Assembly (NCBI RefSeq): GCF_004339805.1
Contig: NZ_SLUI01000006.1
Span: forward strand, 229,399-293,398
Direction: 5' to 3'
Source of the DNA: Anaerospora hongkongensis
GTDB taxonomy: Bacteria; Bacillota; Negativicutes; Sporomusales; DSM-15969
Length of the DNA: 64,000 nt
Shown here: one piece after another, positions 24,872 through 32,935 of the stretch
Layout: every line of letters begins with the position of its first letter
Numbering within the stretch: position 1 is the first letter of the stretch
Made by a program: the position numbers and the translations under genes
Notes under the pieces: model-generated
Told to the model about the DNA's origin: nothing
Databases searched by the model: none
Seen by the model: only the letters and a program-made list of their open reading frames with translations

Positions 24872-26101
24872 ATGTTAAAGCGCATTAAAAGCATTACGAC
24901 CTTAGTAAACCAAAAAACAGCAGAAACTCGTGAAAAAGAAGCGGGAACAAAAATCCTTTATACTCTAACAAATCACCTTACAGATGCTGCCGATATTCGG
25001 GATATTGCCAAAATAGCGGCTAGCGCAATCAGTAAGCTGCTGGACAATAATGTCGGCTGCCTGTGGTTTGATACGAATGGCAAACCGGAACAGACTTTTA
25101 TGCAGCAGGGAGATTCTTATAAGGAGCCTCACCGGGAAATACCGGATGTGGATGCACTTTTGGGCCTCTTGGCAGAGGAAAAAACCGACTATGCTGCAGG
25201 AACCCAGTTCTATGAATGGCCGATCTATGGCAAGGAAACAATGCTTGGGCTCATCCGGGTTCCCACAGCAGCGGCCCAAGCCATGAATACCTCGCAAACA
25301 CGAGTGCTGCACGCCATGATTGAAAGCATCGCTCTGGCTATGGACCGTTTTCGGGCCATGCAGCAGCGCATAAAATCCAATGAGGAAATTGCCCAGGAGC
25401 GCTTTCGGGGGAATTTGCTGCGATCGATTTCGCATGATTTGCGTACTCCGCTGGCCGGTATTATTGGAACATCGGAGATGCTGCTGAATATGACAGCGAA
25501 GGATGATTTGCGCTACCCTCTTATGGCAGGAATTCACAAAGATGCCAATTGGCTGCATTCTCTTGTTGAAAATATTTTGAGCCTGACCCGGCTGCAGGAC
25601 GGGAAACTGGTACTGAACAAACAGGAGGAGGCCGCCGAAGAGGTGGTTGGAGCTGCTATTCGTCATATTTCCCGTCACTACCCGGACCGGGAAATTGCCG
25701 TAAATGTTCCGGATGAATTATTGCTTGTACCGATGGATGCCAAGCTGATTAGGCAGGTGTTAATCAATCTGTTGGATAATGCTGTTAAGCATACCGCTTT
25801 GGAGGATGAAATCCGCGTTTCGGTGACAAAGGATGCAGATAAAAGTTGTGCCGTGTTTTCGGTGCGTGACGGTGGTGAGGGGATTGCATCTTCTGAGCTG
25901 CCCAATATCTTTCAGATGTTTTATACGTCACGCGTTAAGCATTCCGATGCACAGCCTGGCATCGGGCTGGGCCTTCCCATATGCGATGCAGTGGTAAAGG
26001 CTCATGGTGGCAGCATAGCAGCCCATAATCGTAGAGACGGGCCAGGAGTGGAGTTCATCTTTACGCTCCCGTTGGAGGTGAAAGAACATGCAGCAATATA
26101 A
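24872..26101 (+). CDS. Soluble KdpD-like sensor kinase (GAF - HisKA - HATPase)
   Basis: A protein of about 409 aa without membrane helices. A GAF-like domain (about 20-160) leads to the phosphoacceptor region SISHDLRTPLAGIIGTSEMLL (H188) and an ATPase domain with DNAVKHT, RDGGEGI and GIGLGLPICDAVVKAHGG. The C-terminal part is most like KdpD, but the KdpD N-terminal domain, UspA domain and four helices are absent and no kdpABC is near. The frame is open from GTG 24845; ATG 24872 gives a better start. It overlaps the regulator gene by 14 bases. Confidence 0.87.
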   Translation: MLKRIKSITTLVNQKTAETREKEAGTKILYTLTNHLTDAADIRDIAKIAASAISKLLDNNVGCLWFDTNGKPEQTFMQQGDSYKEPHREIPDVDALLGLLAEEKTDYAAGTQFYEWPIYGKETMLGLIRVPTAAAQAMNTSQTRVLHAMIESIALAMDRFRAMQQRIKSNEEIAQERFRGNLLRSISHDLRTPLAGIIGTSEMLLNMTAKDDLRYPLMAGIHKDANWLHSLVENILSLTRLQDGKLVLNKQEEAAEEVVGAAIRHISRHYPDREIAVNVPDELLLVPMDAKLIRQVLINLLDNAVKHTALEDEIRVSVTKDADKSCAVFSVRDGGEGIASSELPNIFQMFYTSRVKHSDAQPGIGLGLPICDAVVKAHGGSIAAHNRRDGPGVEFIFTLPLEVKEHAAI

Positions 26102-26789
26102 TACGTACGTCCTTGCTGTTGAGGATGACAGGCAGATACGCAATTACATTTGTTATTTATTGAATGCCGAAGGCTACAGACATATTGCCGCAAGTACTGG
26201 TGAGGGCGCATTAAGCCTGCTGGTTTCGGAACCAATCGATCTGATGCTGCTTGATCTGGGACTGCCGGACATCGATGGTATGGAGATCATTAGAAAAGTG
26301 CGCGAATGGTCGGATATGCCGATTATCGTTATTTCGGCACGTGATCAGGATAAAGAGAAAGCTGCCGCTCTGGATTTGGGGGCCGATGACTATTTGACCA
26401 AGCCTTTTTCGGCGACCGAGCTTTTTGCCCGGATCCGTGTGGTGTTGCGCTATTTATATAAGCAGAACCACGGCGGCAAAGTGCAGAGTATTCTTCAGGT
26501 AGGAGGACTGCAGATTGATCTGGAAAAACGGCTGCTTTATGTTGATGGCAGCGAGACTCATGTTACACCCATGGAATATAATTTGCTGGCCCTCTTTTTT
26601 AAGAATATAGGCAAAGTGCTGACAACTAAACAGATCTTGAAAGAGATATGGGGTATCGGCTATGGCAGTGATACGCAGGCTCTCAGGGCGCTTATGGCGG
26701 GGCTTAGGCGGAAAATCGAAAAAAATCCTGCAAAACCGCGGTATATCCTGACCGAAATAGGAGTTGGTTACCGTCTTGTTGATGAGTAG
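26088..26789 (+). CDS. KdpE-like OmpR/PhoB-family response regulator
   Basis: A 233-aa regulator: receiver with VEDD, phosphoacceptor D56 (LMLLDLGLPDIDG) and TKPF; winged helix with HVTPMEYNLLALFFKNIGKVLT and the end RYILTEIGVGYRL, as in KdpE. It is co-translated with the soluble kinase. As the closest OmpR-type regulator to the two four-box promoters (21440 and 24776), it is my candidate for their activator; this is inference. Confidence 0.9.
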   Translation: MQQYNTYVLAVEDDRQIRNYICYLLNAEGYRHIAASTGEGALSLLVSEPIDLMLLDLGLPDIDGMEIIRKVREWSDMPIIVISARDQDKEKAAALDLGADDYLTKPFSATELFARIRVVLRYLYKQNHGGKVQSILQVGGLQIDLEKRLLYVDGSETHVTPMEYNLLALFFKNIGKVLTTKQILKEIWGIGYGSDTQALRALMAGLRRKIEKNPAKPRYILTEIGVGYRLVDE

Positions 26790-26808
26790 GGCGGAATAGC
26801 TGCTACAT

Positions 26809-26846
26809 AAAAAAGAAGAAGCCAGGCTAAGCCTGGCTTCTTTTTT
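26809..26846. terminator. Strong terminator between regulator and PLP-enzyme gene
   Basis: A-rich arm with GAAGAAGCCAGGC pairs with GCCTGGCTTC plus TTTTTT across a TAA loop. It can serve both convergent genes. Confidence 0.9.
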
Positions 26847-26854
26847 AAATGAAA

Positions 26855-27949
26855 TTAATGATCGGATTTTAAGCCCGCACCGCACATCGGTATTAAACAA
26901 TCGGCCGTTTTCCCATTCAGTTCGCAATACTGCAAATAAGCGGCATACGTCGCTGCAGTGGTATGCTCACAGTAGATGCCTTTAGCAGCAAGTGCCATTC
27001 TGGCTTCCAGAATACGATCCTCTGGAGCAGTAATCATTTCAATGTTGTGTCTGTAGGTGTATTCTAGAATTTCCTGACCGCGCATGGGAATGCCGATAGC
27101 GATTCCTTCTGCCATTGTCGGCTTAGGAATCACAGCAGCAGGCAGCTTATCTTTTGCCAGGACAGCTTTTACGAAAGGATCGCAATACTCACTTTGCACC
27201 GCTATAATATGCGGCATTTTCTCGATGATTCCACTTGCCAGAAATTCCTCCAGTGCTTTTACAATACCGATAAACAGAGTGCCGTTACCCAGGGGAACGA
27301 AAATGGTGGCAGGGATTCTGTGCAATTGTTCGTAGACTTCATACATATATGTTTTTGTGCCTTCATAAAAAAACGGGTTGTATACATGATTTGCGTAATA
27401 TTTTCCTTCTGTATCTACCTTGGCACGGCAGGCATCGGCGCAGTTATCACGTGTACCGGGAATAATATTGACCCGTGCCTGATGAGCTTTGATCATATCA
27501 ATTTTTTTCGGTGAAGTTCCTTCCGGCACAAAGATTTCACAATCAATACCGGCTTTCGCGCAGTAAGCTGCCACGCTGTTTCCAGCATTGCCGCTGCTGT
27601 CTTGAACAACAGAATGCACCCCGATTGCTTTGCAATGGGCGATTAATACAGCGGCGCCCCTGTCCTTAAAAGACAAAGTCGGCATAAAGTAATCCATTTT
27701 TAGCAGTACATCCTCGGTAAACTGAATGACAGGTGTTAGGCCTTCACCCAGACTGATATCCCGCCACGTTTCTTCTGTTAAGGGCAGGAAAGCCCGGTAA
27801 CGGAAGATGCTCCAAGTAGTCTGATCAATTAATGACAGGTCAAATTTCGGAGGGCTATATGCCAGTTTCCACAGGCCGCTGCAAGCGCATTTGGCAGCCC
27901 GTGTGGTGGTTGCTGCTGTTTTGCCGCATTTTGAACAGATATAATTCAT
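26855..27949 (-). CDS. Threonine-synthase-like PLP enzyme (fold type II), probably an amino acid lyase/deaminase
   Basis: A 364-aa protein: N-terminal Cys cluster (CSKCGK ... CACSG), PLP-lysine segment PTLSFKDRGAA, the glycine/serine loop SSGNAGNS and a C-terminal PMCGAGL-type end. It is closest to threonine synthase, but a separate ordinary thrC starts at 63781 in this window, and the neighbour is a RidA gene, which removes the reactive enamines made by PLP lyases. I therefore infer a catabolic ammonia-lyase or beta-replacement role, under the YheO/DauR-like regulator. It overlaps ridA by 4 bases. Confidence 0.8.
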   Translation of the reverse strand: MNYICSKCGKTAATTTRAAKCACSGLWKLAYSPPKFDLSLIDQTTWSIFRYRAFLPLTEETWRDISLGEGLTPVIQFTEDVLLKMDYFMPTLSFKDRGAAVLIAHCKAIGVHSVVQDSSGNAGNSVAAYCAKAGIDCEIFVPEGTSPKKIDMIKAHQARVNIIPGTRDNCADACRAKVDTEGKYYANHVYNPFFYEGTKTYMYEVYEQLHRIPATIFVPLGNGTLFIGIVKALEEFLASGIIEKMPHIIAVQSEYCDPFVKAVLAKDKLPAAVIPKPTMAEGIAIGIPMRGQEILEYTYRHNIEMITAPEDRILEARMALAAKGIYCEHTTAATYAAYLQYCELNGKTADCLIPMCGAGLKSDH

Positions 27950-28329
27950 GCTTTATGAACCTCCGCAACGGCTTCAATTTCCACAAGACAGCCAAAGTGA
28001 AGTTTTCCTACGGGAATTACAATCCGTGCCGGCTTATGTGCACCGAAGAAATCAGCGTAAACCTGATTAACGGCGTCCCATTGGTCAATATCCGACACAT
28101 ATACTCGGCACTGAACAACAGACTTGCGGGCAAGCCCGGCAGTTTTTAAAACACGGTCCAGGTTTGCTAAGGCCAGCCTGGCATGCGCTGCGATATCGCC
28201 TCCCGGAACTTTACGGGTATCGGGATCAATCGATAATTGGCCGGATATATACAGCATGCCGTGAGAGAGTATTCCCGGCGTATAATGCCCCGTATTTGGA
28301 CTGGCGTAATTTGGTGAAATTTTTTCCAT
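27946..28329 (-). CDS. ridA: RidA/YjgF-family enamine/imine deaminase
   Basis: A 127-aa RidA protein: LYISGQLSIDP, ALANLDRVLKTAGL, CRVYVSDIDQW and PARIVIPVGKLHFGCLVEIEAVAEV. The Arg in PARIVI is the residue used for carboxylate binding in active members. First gene of a two-gene operon with the PLP enzyme. Transcribed away from the regulator gene at 28511. Confidence 0.9.
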   Translation of the reverse strand: MEKISPNYASPNTGHYTPGILSHGMLYISGQLSIDPDTRKVPGGDIAAHARLALANLDRVLKTAGLARKSVVQCRVYVSDIDQWDAVNQVYADFFGAHKPARIVIPVGKLHFGCLVEIEAVAEVHKA

Positions 28330-28383
28330 GATCCTGTCCTTTCTGCATAATTTTTTCGTTTCGCATAACTTTTTCGGGTAAAT

Positions 28384-28411
28384 TTGACTGTTGTATAAAA
28401 AAATATATAAT
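28384..28411 (+). promoter_or_regulatory. Promoter of the YheO/DauR-like regulator gene
   Basis: TTGACT (28384-28389), 16-bp spacer, TATAAT (28406-28411). The transcript would begin near 28418 and contain both inverted repeats downstream. Confidence 0.65.
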
Positions 28412-28431
28412 AGACTCTATATACATCTGCA

Positions 28432-28464
28432 TATCCTATATTTTATATAAAAAAATATAGGATA
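28432..28464. promoter_or_regulatory. Inverted repeat 1 in the ridA/regulator intergenic region
   Basis: 13-base perfect arms (28432-28444 and 28452-28464) around 7 bases; arm TATCCTATATTTT. Possible operator or leader hairpin. Confidence 0.55.
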
Positions 28465-28471
28465 ACAAGAG

Positions 28472-28495
28472 TTTTGTATAATTTTTTATACAAAA
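28472..28495. promoter_or_regulatory. Inverted repeat 2 in the ridA/regulator intergenic region
   Basis: Perfect arms TTTTGTATAA (28472-28481) and TTATACAAAA (28486-28495) with a TTTT spacer, 15 bases before the start codon. A related GTATAAAA stretch occurs at 28393. Likely the autoregulatory operator. Confidence 0.65.
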
Positions 28496-28510
28496 GAGGA
28501 GTTTTGGTGA

Positions 28511-29146
28511 ATGGCACAGATGAACAATGAATTAGTAAAATATATATCCATTGCCAATGTAATTGCCCAAACCTTCGGGAAATATTGCGAAGTGGTCATC
28601 CATGATTTATCAATTCCGCAGAATTCTGTGGTTTACACGGTAAATAATCACGTCACCGGCAGAAAAGTGGGACAATCTTTCGAGCATTTAATAAAAGACG
28701 TTTTATTATCGAAAAAATTTGAACATGATTGTACGGCAAATTATGTAACGATAACCGAAGATGGCCGAAAGATAAAATCGTCAACGGCACTTATAAGAAA
28801 TTCTGAGAACAAAGTGATCGGAGCTTTATGTATTAATTATGACTTAGAGCATTTACATAATATGAAGAATTTTTTGGATGAATTTATGGCAGCTGAACAG
28901 GAAGAGCCAAAGACTATAGTTGAACCCTTTGAAAATATTATGGAAATAGTGGATGATTTAATTGATAAAATTATTGGTAATACCCAGATAGAAACCCTGA
29001 AACGGAAGGATAAAATTGAGCTAATCTCGTTTATGGATAAAAAAGGGTTATTTTTAATTAAGGGAGCCGTGGAGAAAACGGCTGAAAAATTACAGATTTC
29101 CAAAGTCACCGTATACAGCTATCTGGATGAAATCAGAAAGAGTTAA
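28511..29146 (+). CDS. YheO/DauR-like PAS-HTH transcriptional regulator
   Basis: A 211-aa regulator: N-terminal YheO-type PAS domain (about 8-120; GKYCEVVIHDLS, IGALCINYD) and C-terminal helix-turn-helix (KTAEKLQISKVTVYSYLDEI). The family includes DauR, repressor of D-arginine catabolism. The divergent PLP enzyme and RidA genes are its likely targets. AT-rich compared with neighbours. ATG 28511 follows AAGAGGAG. Confidence 0.83.
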   Translation: MAQMNNELVKYISIANVIAQTFGKYCEVVIHDLSIPQNSVVYTVNNHVTGRKVGQSFEHLIKDVLLSKKFEHDCTANYVTITEDGRKIKSSTALIRNSENKVIGALCINYDLEHLHNMKNFLDEFMAAEQEEPKTIVEPFENIMEIVDDLIDKIIGNTQIETLKRKDKIELISFMDKKGLFLIKGAVEKTAEKLQISKVTVYSYLDEIRKS

Positions 29147-29158
29147 GGAGGCCATACC

Positions 29159-29656
29159 ATGTTTCATGAAATGAGAAGAAAAAAACAGTTTTTATCTCAA
29201 GAGCTCACCGAGGAGATACTGGAAAGGGGAGTGACCGGCATTTTAGCTGTTAGCGGTACAGGAGACTACCCCTATGCCGTACCGTTAAATTTTGTGTATG
29301 AAACGGGGAAGATCTATCTCCATTGTGCCAAAACCGGGCACAAGCTGGATGCAATCCGTCGGCATAATAAAGTATCGTTTTGTGTCATCGATAAAGAGGA
29401 AATTAATCCGGAGAAATTTACCACTAATTTCCGGAGTGCCATTGCGTTCGGCCAGGCGAGTGAGATTGAAGATGATGCAGAAAAGCTGCGTGTCATGCGG
29501 CTATTGAATAGCAAATACGCTCCCGGGTTAGAACTGGAAGGTGAAAAAGAAATTCACAGCGCCTGGAAAGCTTTGGCGGTAATTGTAATACAAATAGACC
29601 ATGTAACAGGCAAAGAAGCAATGGATCTTGTAAAAATGAGGAACGGGCACAATTAA
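29159..29656 (+). CDS. NimA-like pyridoxamine 5'-phosphate oxidase-fold flavoprotein
   Basis: A 165-aa split-barrel protein: YPYAVPLNFVYETGKIYLHCAKTGHKLDAIRRHNKVSF, the pattern of Nim/PPOX-like FMN proteins, with SAWKALAVIVIQIDHVTGKEA at the end. Members reduce nitro compounds or bind flavin or haem; the substrate is unknown. It follows the regulator by 12 bases with a good AAGGAGG site, so it is in the same transcript. Confidence 0.85.
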   Translation: MFHEMRRKKQFLSQELTEEILERGVTGILAVSGTGDYPYAVPLNFVYETGKIYLHCAKTGHKLDAIRRHNKVSFCVIDKEEINPEKFTTNFRSAIAFGQASEIEDDAEKLRVMRLLNSKYAPGLELEGEKEIHSAWKALAVIVIQIDHVTGKEAMDLVKMRNGHN

Positions 29657-29657
29657 T

Positions 29658-30269
29658 ATGAAACTGTTAGACAGAGAGTTTTATAACCGAGATTCATTGC
29701 TTGTTGCACAGGATCTCCTTGGCAAGGTACTTGTTCACGAAATAGGCGGGCAAAGAATATCAGCAAAAATTGTTGAGACAGAAGCTTATATGGGGGTTGA
29801 AGATAAAGCCGCTCATTCTTACGGTGGCAAAAGAACGCCAAGAGTAGAGGTTATGTATGGCGGGCCGGGATATGCATATGTATTTCTTATTTACGGAATG
29901 TATAACTGCTTTAATGTTGTTACAAGGGAGCAAGGAACCCCGCAAGCCGTTTTGGTAAGAGCTGTTGAGCCGCTGGAGGGGGTTGATGTAATGGCCCAGA
30001 GCCGCTTTCAGCTCACCTGTCGCCAATTAAGCAAAAGTCAAACGAAGGGATTAACGAATGGCCCGGGTAAATTGTGCAAAGCATTGGCAATTGATAAACG
30101 CTTAAACGGTGAAGATTTATGTGGCAGCAGGCTCTATATCGAAGAAGGCGGGCCTGGAAATTTTACGATAGTGTCTGCAAAGCGGGTAGGCATTGATTAT
30201 GCCGAGGAGGCTAAGGAGTTTTATTGGCGATTTTATATCAAAGATAATCAGTATGTATCTGTAAAATAA
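29658..30269 (+). CDS. mpg: 3-methyladenine DNA glycosylase (AAG/MPG family)
   Basis: A 203-aa base-excision repair enzyme: RISAKIVETEAYMGVEDKAAHSYGGKRTPR holds the catalytic Glu, followed by YGGPGYAYVFLIYGMYNCFNVVT, and the C-terminal GPGKLCKALAI. The length is usual for bacterial AAG. It starts one base after the Nim-like stop, last gene of the regulator operon. Confidence 0.93.
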   Translation: MKLLDREFYNRDSLLVAQDLLGKVLVHEIGGQRISAKIVETEAYMGVEDKAAHSYGGKRTPRVEVMYGGPGYAYVFLIYGMYNCFNVVTREQGTPQAVLVRAVEPLEGVDVMAQSRFQLTCRQLSKSQTKGLTNGPGKLCKALAIDKRLNGEDLCGSRLYIEEGGPGNFTIVSAKRVGIDYAEEAKEFYWRFYIKDNQYVSVK

Positions 30270-30276
30270 AGTAGAG

Positions 30277-30304
30277 AACCTTCGCTTTGGCGAAGGTTTT
30301 TTAT
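30277..30304 (+). terminator. Terminator after the glycosylase gene
   Basis: AACCTTCGC-TTTG-GCGAAGGTT followed by TTTTT. Confidence 0.88.
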
Positions 30305-30437
30305 TGTAAGCTGTTTTCAGTTGTTTTTCAGAATCTGCTTGTATACTGGTTTTGTACAGAGAATTTACGGAATGTTAACATCCCGGTTACACAGGTACGA
30401 TATAATGGAAACGAAGCACTGTAAAGGAGGTTTTGCA

Positions 30438-30554
30438 ATGTCCTTTATAAATTTACTGAAGGTCCGTCGTAGTGATGATCAAATTCCTCTGCTGATTATT
30501 CTGCTGGAAGTGCTGTTATTTGCGATCTTTGTCTGGAAAATGTTTGATGGTTAA
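30438..30554 (+). CDS. Single-helix small membrane protein (38 aa)
   Basis: A 38-aa ORF with an exceptional ribosome site (AAAGGAGG, 8 bases before ATG 30438): a charged N-terminus (VRRSDDQ), then one hydrophobic helix (IPLLIILLEVLLFAIFVWKMF). It has its own terminator with a UUCG loop. Not recognised. The frame is open from 30321, but that part has no ribosome site. A strong site plus terminator makes it a real gene. Confidence 0.7.
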   Translation: MSFINLLKVRRSDDQIPLLIILLEVLLFAIFVWKMFDG

Positions 30555-30569
30555 CTAAGTGGCAACGCC

Positions 30570-30592
30570 CCGGACTTCGGTCCGGTTTTTTT
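30570..30592 (+). terminator. Terminator of the 38-aa gene
   Basis: CCGGAC-TTCG-GTCCGG then TTTTTTT; a UUCG tetraloop hairpin. Confidence 0.92.
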
Positions 30593-30620
30593 ATTTTACG
30601 GGACGTTTTTTATTTAACCC

Positions 30621-30651
30621 TTGACTTGAAGCCAGCTCCAGGTATTATACT
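30621..30651 (+). promoter_or_regulatory. MerR-type promoter with 19-bp spacer
   Basis: TTGACT (30621-30626) and TATACT (30646-30651) are 19 bp apart instead of 17, and the spacer contains an imperfect dyad (TGAAGC-CA-GCTCCA). This is the classical MerR-family activator site, so the merR gene is autoregulated. Confidence 0.82.
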
Positions 30652-30684
30652 AGTTAAAATTGGACAATCAAGAGGTGAAACTGG

Positions 30685-31086
30685 GTGACGATTACAGAAG
30701 TAAGCCGAAAATTTGATATTTCACAGGATACTCTACGCTATTACGAACGTGTTGGACTGATTCCCCGTGTGAACCGGAATAAAAGTGGAATCAGGAATTA
30801 TACGGAGGAAGACTGCAATTGGGTTGAATTTATCAAATGTCTGCGGGGAGCAGGTCTTTCCATTGAAGTATTGATTGAGTATGTCAGGCTGTTCCTTGAA
30901 GGTGATGATGAAACGGTTGAAGCACGAAAAGAATTGCTGATTGAACAGCGGAGGCAGCTCATGCTAAGGATGGAAGAGATGGAAAGAACACTGGAGCGCA
31001 TGGACTATAAAATTGCCAGCTTCGATCAGAGAATCGTCAAAGCAGAACAAACATTACGAAAAATGGAAAACCATCATGGTGTATAA
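30685..31086 (+). CDS. MerR-family regulator (AdhR/YraB-like)
   Basis: A 133-aa regulator: N-terminal winged helix (TITEVSRKFDISQDTLRYYERVGLIPRV, then RNYTEED) and a long C-terminal dimerisation coiled coil. No Cys pair for metals. Resembles the AdhR/aldehyde-responsive group. GTG 30685 follows AGAGGTGAA. The tautomerase gene at 31201 may be in its transcript. The 114-base gap between them has a weak hairpin (about 31117-31145). Confidence 0.87.
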   Translation: MTITEVSRKFDISQDTLRYYERVGLIPRVNRNKSGIRNYTEEDCNWVEFIKCLRGAGLSIEVLIEYVRLFLEGDDETVEARKELLIEQRRQLMLRMEEMERTLERMDYKIASFDQRIVKAEQTLRKMENHHGV

Positions 31087-31200
31087 ACAATATCCCGCTG
31101 TCGGCAAAGAACAGTGGATGTTGTTGCTTAAAAAAGGGCAATAACGTTGCAGGAGTTTTTTTGATAAGCATGAAGAAAAGAAAATAGAAGGAGGTGCGGT

Positions 31201-31392
31201 ATGCCGATAATTACGATTGAGGGGCCCTGCTTAAGTACGGATCAGAAGCGGCAGCTTGTGAGGGATCTTACAAAAGCAGCCAGGGCTGTGATTCCACTTC
31301 CTGCAGAGGCTTTCACAGTTCTAATAAAAGAGAATAGTCACGACAATGTTGGTGTTGGCGGCGAATTATTAGCGGACAAAATCCCAAACTAA
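31201..31392 (+). CDS. 4-oxalocrotonate tautomerase-family protein
   Basis: A 63-aa protein that begins MPIITIEGP; Pro-1 after removal of Met is the catalytic base of the family, and ...KENSHDNVGVGGEL follows the family pattern. The substrate is unknown. Strong AAGGAGGTG site. It probably belongs to the MerR-controlled unit. Confidence 0.85.
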   Translation: MPIITIEGPCLSTDQKRQLVRDLTKAARAVIPLPAEAFTVLIKENSHDNVGVGGELLADKIPN

Positions 31393-31397
31393 AAAGT

Positions 31398-31444
31398 AAG
31401 ACGGTGGTGTTGTTTATTTGGCAATACCACCGTCTTTTACTTTT
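31398..31444. terminator. Terminator between tautomerase and beta-rich protein genes
   Basis: AAGACGGTGGT (31398-31408) pairs with ACCACCGTCTT (31426-31436); T-rich on one side, A-rich on the other, so usable in both directions. Confidence 0.8.
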
Positions 31445-31474
31445 ATTATATTTCCTGTATTGAAACTTTCGCCT

Positions 31475-32374
31475 TCATGTCTCATAGCCAAAAAGAGTAA
31501 GCTTGTTTATACCTGTAACACAAACTTCCACTTCGATAGCATCCAGCTGGATTGAATTTCCTAATCCCAGGCCGGTATGAAGCCCGGTAAAAGAGGTCTG
31601 CATATTGGCAATTACATCCCAGGGGTTAGTTGCTGCCAATACAGATGCCGTTATATCCTGGGTGAGCGGAGTGGTTAGATAGTCTGCTGTTCCAACCAGG
31701 GAAAGACTTACCTGCTGCAGCTGGAGCCAGTCAACTGCAGAGGATGGCCGCCAGTAAAAGGTCATTGTACTGGTTCCAACAGCAAGCGTTAAGGCAAGGC
31801 GACAGTAACATTTAACAACAACACTTTTAATCTGGAATTGATTAATGTCGCCCATTGACATGCTGTACGTTAAATTGATTCTGCCGCCGGTCTGGTTAAG
31901 CACGGCGGAACTTAATGTGGCAACCTGGCCGTTATCGAGACCCACAGCATTGGATACATTGGTAAAATCACTTCTCCCATTAAAGGCAACCTGGGTAGCG
32001 GTAGCGCCGCCAAAGGTAGTACAGGTGCTTTGTTCGTCCGAGGTGCGGACGAAGATGGAATTGCCTTTTGCTAATCTGTAGGCAGAGGGTAGTGGTAAGT
32101 TTTTAACTGCAGCTGCCTGAGTAAGCCGGAAGGATAAAAATGGGTTGCCGCTATCACTGCTTAAAGTAATTGTTATTCCTAGTGGTGCAGCGGCCTGCAC
32201 TGCCGTGAGATTAATAGTTGTCTCGGAGGCTGGTGTCCAAACGGCGATAGGTGAAGAGAGGACGTTAAAAGTAGAATACTTGACTGGGTCTGTTGTCTTT
32301 GTTTTGGTAAAGAGCGGCTGCAGGCTGGAGGCAAAAATATTCTGATTTAATCTTATATTTTTCGTTGTAAGCAC
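31475..32374 (-). CDS. Beta-rich protein of unknown function, paralogue of the next gene (about 299 aa)
   Basis: Not recognised. The protein is rich in Thr, Ser, Ala and Val, with predicted beta-strands throughout and no signal peptide. Its first part (TFNVLSSPIAVWTPASETTINLTAVQ ... NPFLSFRLT) repeats the pattern of the 124-aa protein encoded upstream; the second half (about 150-299) is an additional beta-rich domain with TGLHTGLGLGNSIQLDAIEVEV. Both proteins end in LxGYE. The start is uncertain: GTG 32374 fits the alignment with the paralogue but AAAGGAG is too close; the frame is open to 32446. Possibly a structural, capsid/fibre-like or spore-surface protein. Confidence 0.6.
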   Translation of the reverse strand: MLTTKNIRLNQNIFASSLQPLFTKTKTTDPVKYSTFNVLSSPIAVWTPASETTINLTAVQAAAPLGITITLSSDSGNPFLSFRLTQAAAVKNLPLPSAYRLAKGNSIFVRTSDEQSTCTTFGGATATQVAFNGRSDFTNVSNAVGLDNGQVATLSSAVLNQTGGRINLTYSMSMGDINQFQIKSVVVKCYCRLALTLAVGTSTMTFYWRPSSAVDWLQLQQVSLSLVGTADYLTTPLTQDITASVLAATNPWDVIANMQTSFTGLHTGLGLGNSIQLDAIEVEVCVTGINKLTLFGYET

Positions 32375-32399
32375 TCCTTTGCGGACGGTTTTCTTTCGG

Positions 32400-32774
32400 T
32401 CAGACCTCATAGCCAATAAGGGTAATATACATCGTGCCTGAAGCATTGGTAGTAAGGGAAATCCGTTCGTTGGCTGCGAAGATAACAGGTGAAGGGAAGC
32501 TTTCGCTAAAAGCGGACAGTGTTGTTGTTAAAACAACTGAGAGGAAGGGGGCATTGCCTGTTCTGGTCAGAGTGACAACCAAGGCGGCAAGCGAGGATGT
32601 CTCTACTGCCGTAAGACAGATTCTTTTGCCGGTGGCTGGTGTCCAGAGAACGGTATTGGTTTGGGCAGTAGAAAATGTATTATACAGGATGGTATTTGAG
32701 GTTTGTTCGCGCGTGTATAACGGACGGATTTCATCATTAAATACCTTATAATTTGTACGAAGCTGTTTATCCAT
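32400..32774 (-). CDS. Beta-rich protein of unknown function (124 aa)
   Basis: A small paralogue of the following gene: NTFSTAQTNTVLWTPATGKRICLTAVETS then NAPFLSVVLT and the end ITLIGYEV. A single beta-sandwich-like domain, no signal peptide, no Cys-rich part. ATG 32774 lies 10 bases after GGAG; ATG 32783 is too close to it. Divergent from the GntR gene at 32936. Confidence 0.6.
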   Translation of the reverse strand: MDKQLRTNYKVFNDEIRPLYTREQTSNTILYNTFSTAQTNTVLWTPATGKRICLTAVETSSLAALVVTLTRTGNAPFLSVVLTTTLSAFSESFPSPVIFAANERISLTTNASGTMYITLIGYEV

Positions 32775-32859
32775 TACGTACATACTCCTATCTTTTTGTT
32801 TTCATTAATATATTTATATGAAGTGTTTATTTTGAATGTGAAGATAACGTAAGAAGAAA

Positions 32860-32877
32860 ACGTAAAATAGATTACGT
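32860..32877. promoter_or_regulatory. Palindrome upstream of the GntR gene
   Basis: ACGTAA-N6-TTACGT (32860-32877), with related ACGTAAGAA/TTCTTAC flanks. Possible operator for the GntR regulator. A TATGAT at 32902 may be the -10. Confidence 0.45.
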
Positions 32878-32935
32878 TCTTACTTGATTTTGTTTCAGTA
32901 GTATGATATTTTTACTTTAAACAGGAGATGATCTG

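Noticed and set aside
24872-26789. A true KdpDE potassium system
   Set aside because: The kinase lacks the KdpD sensor and membrane parts and there is no kdpFABC nearby.
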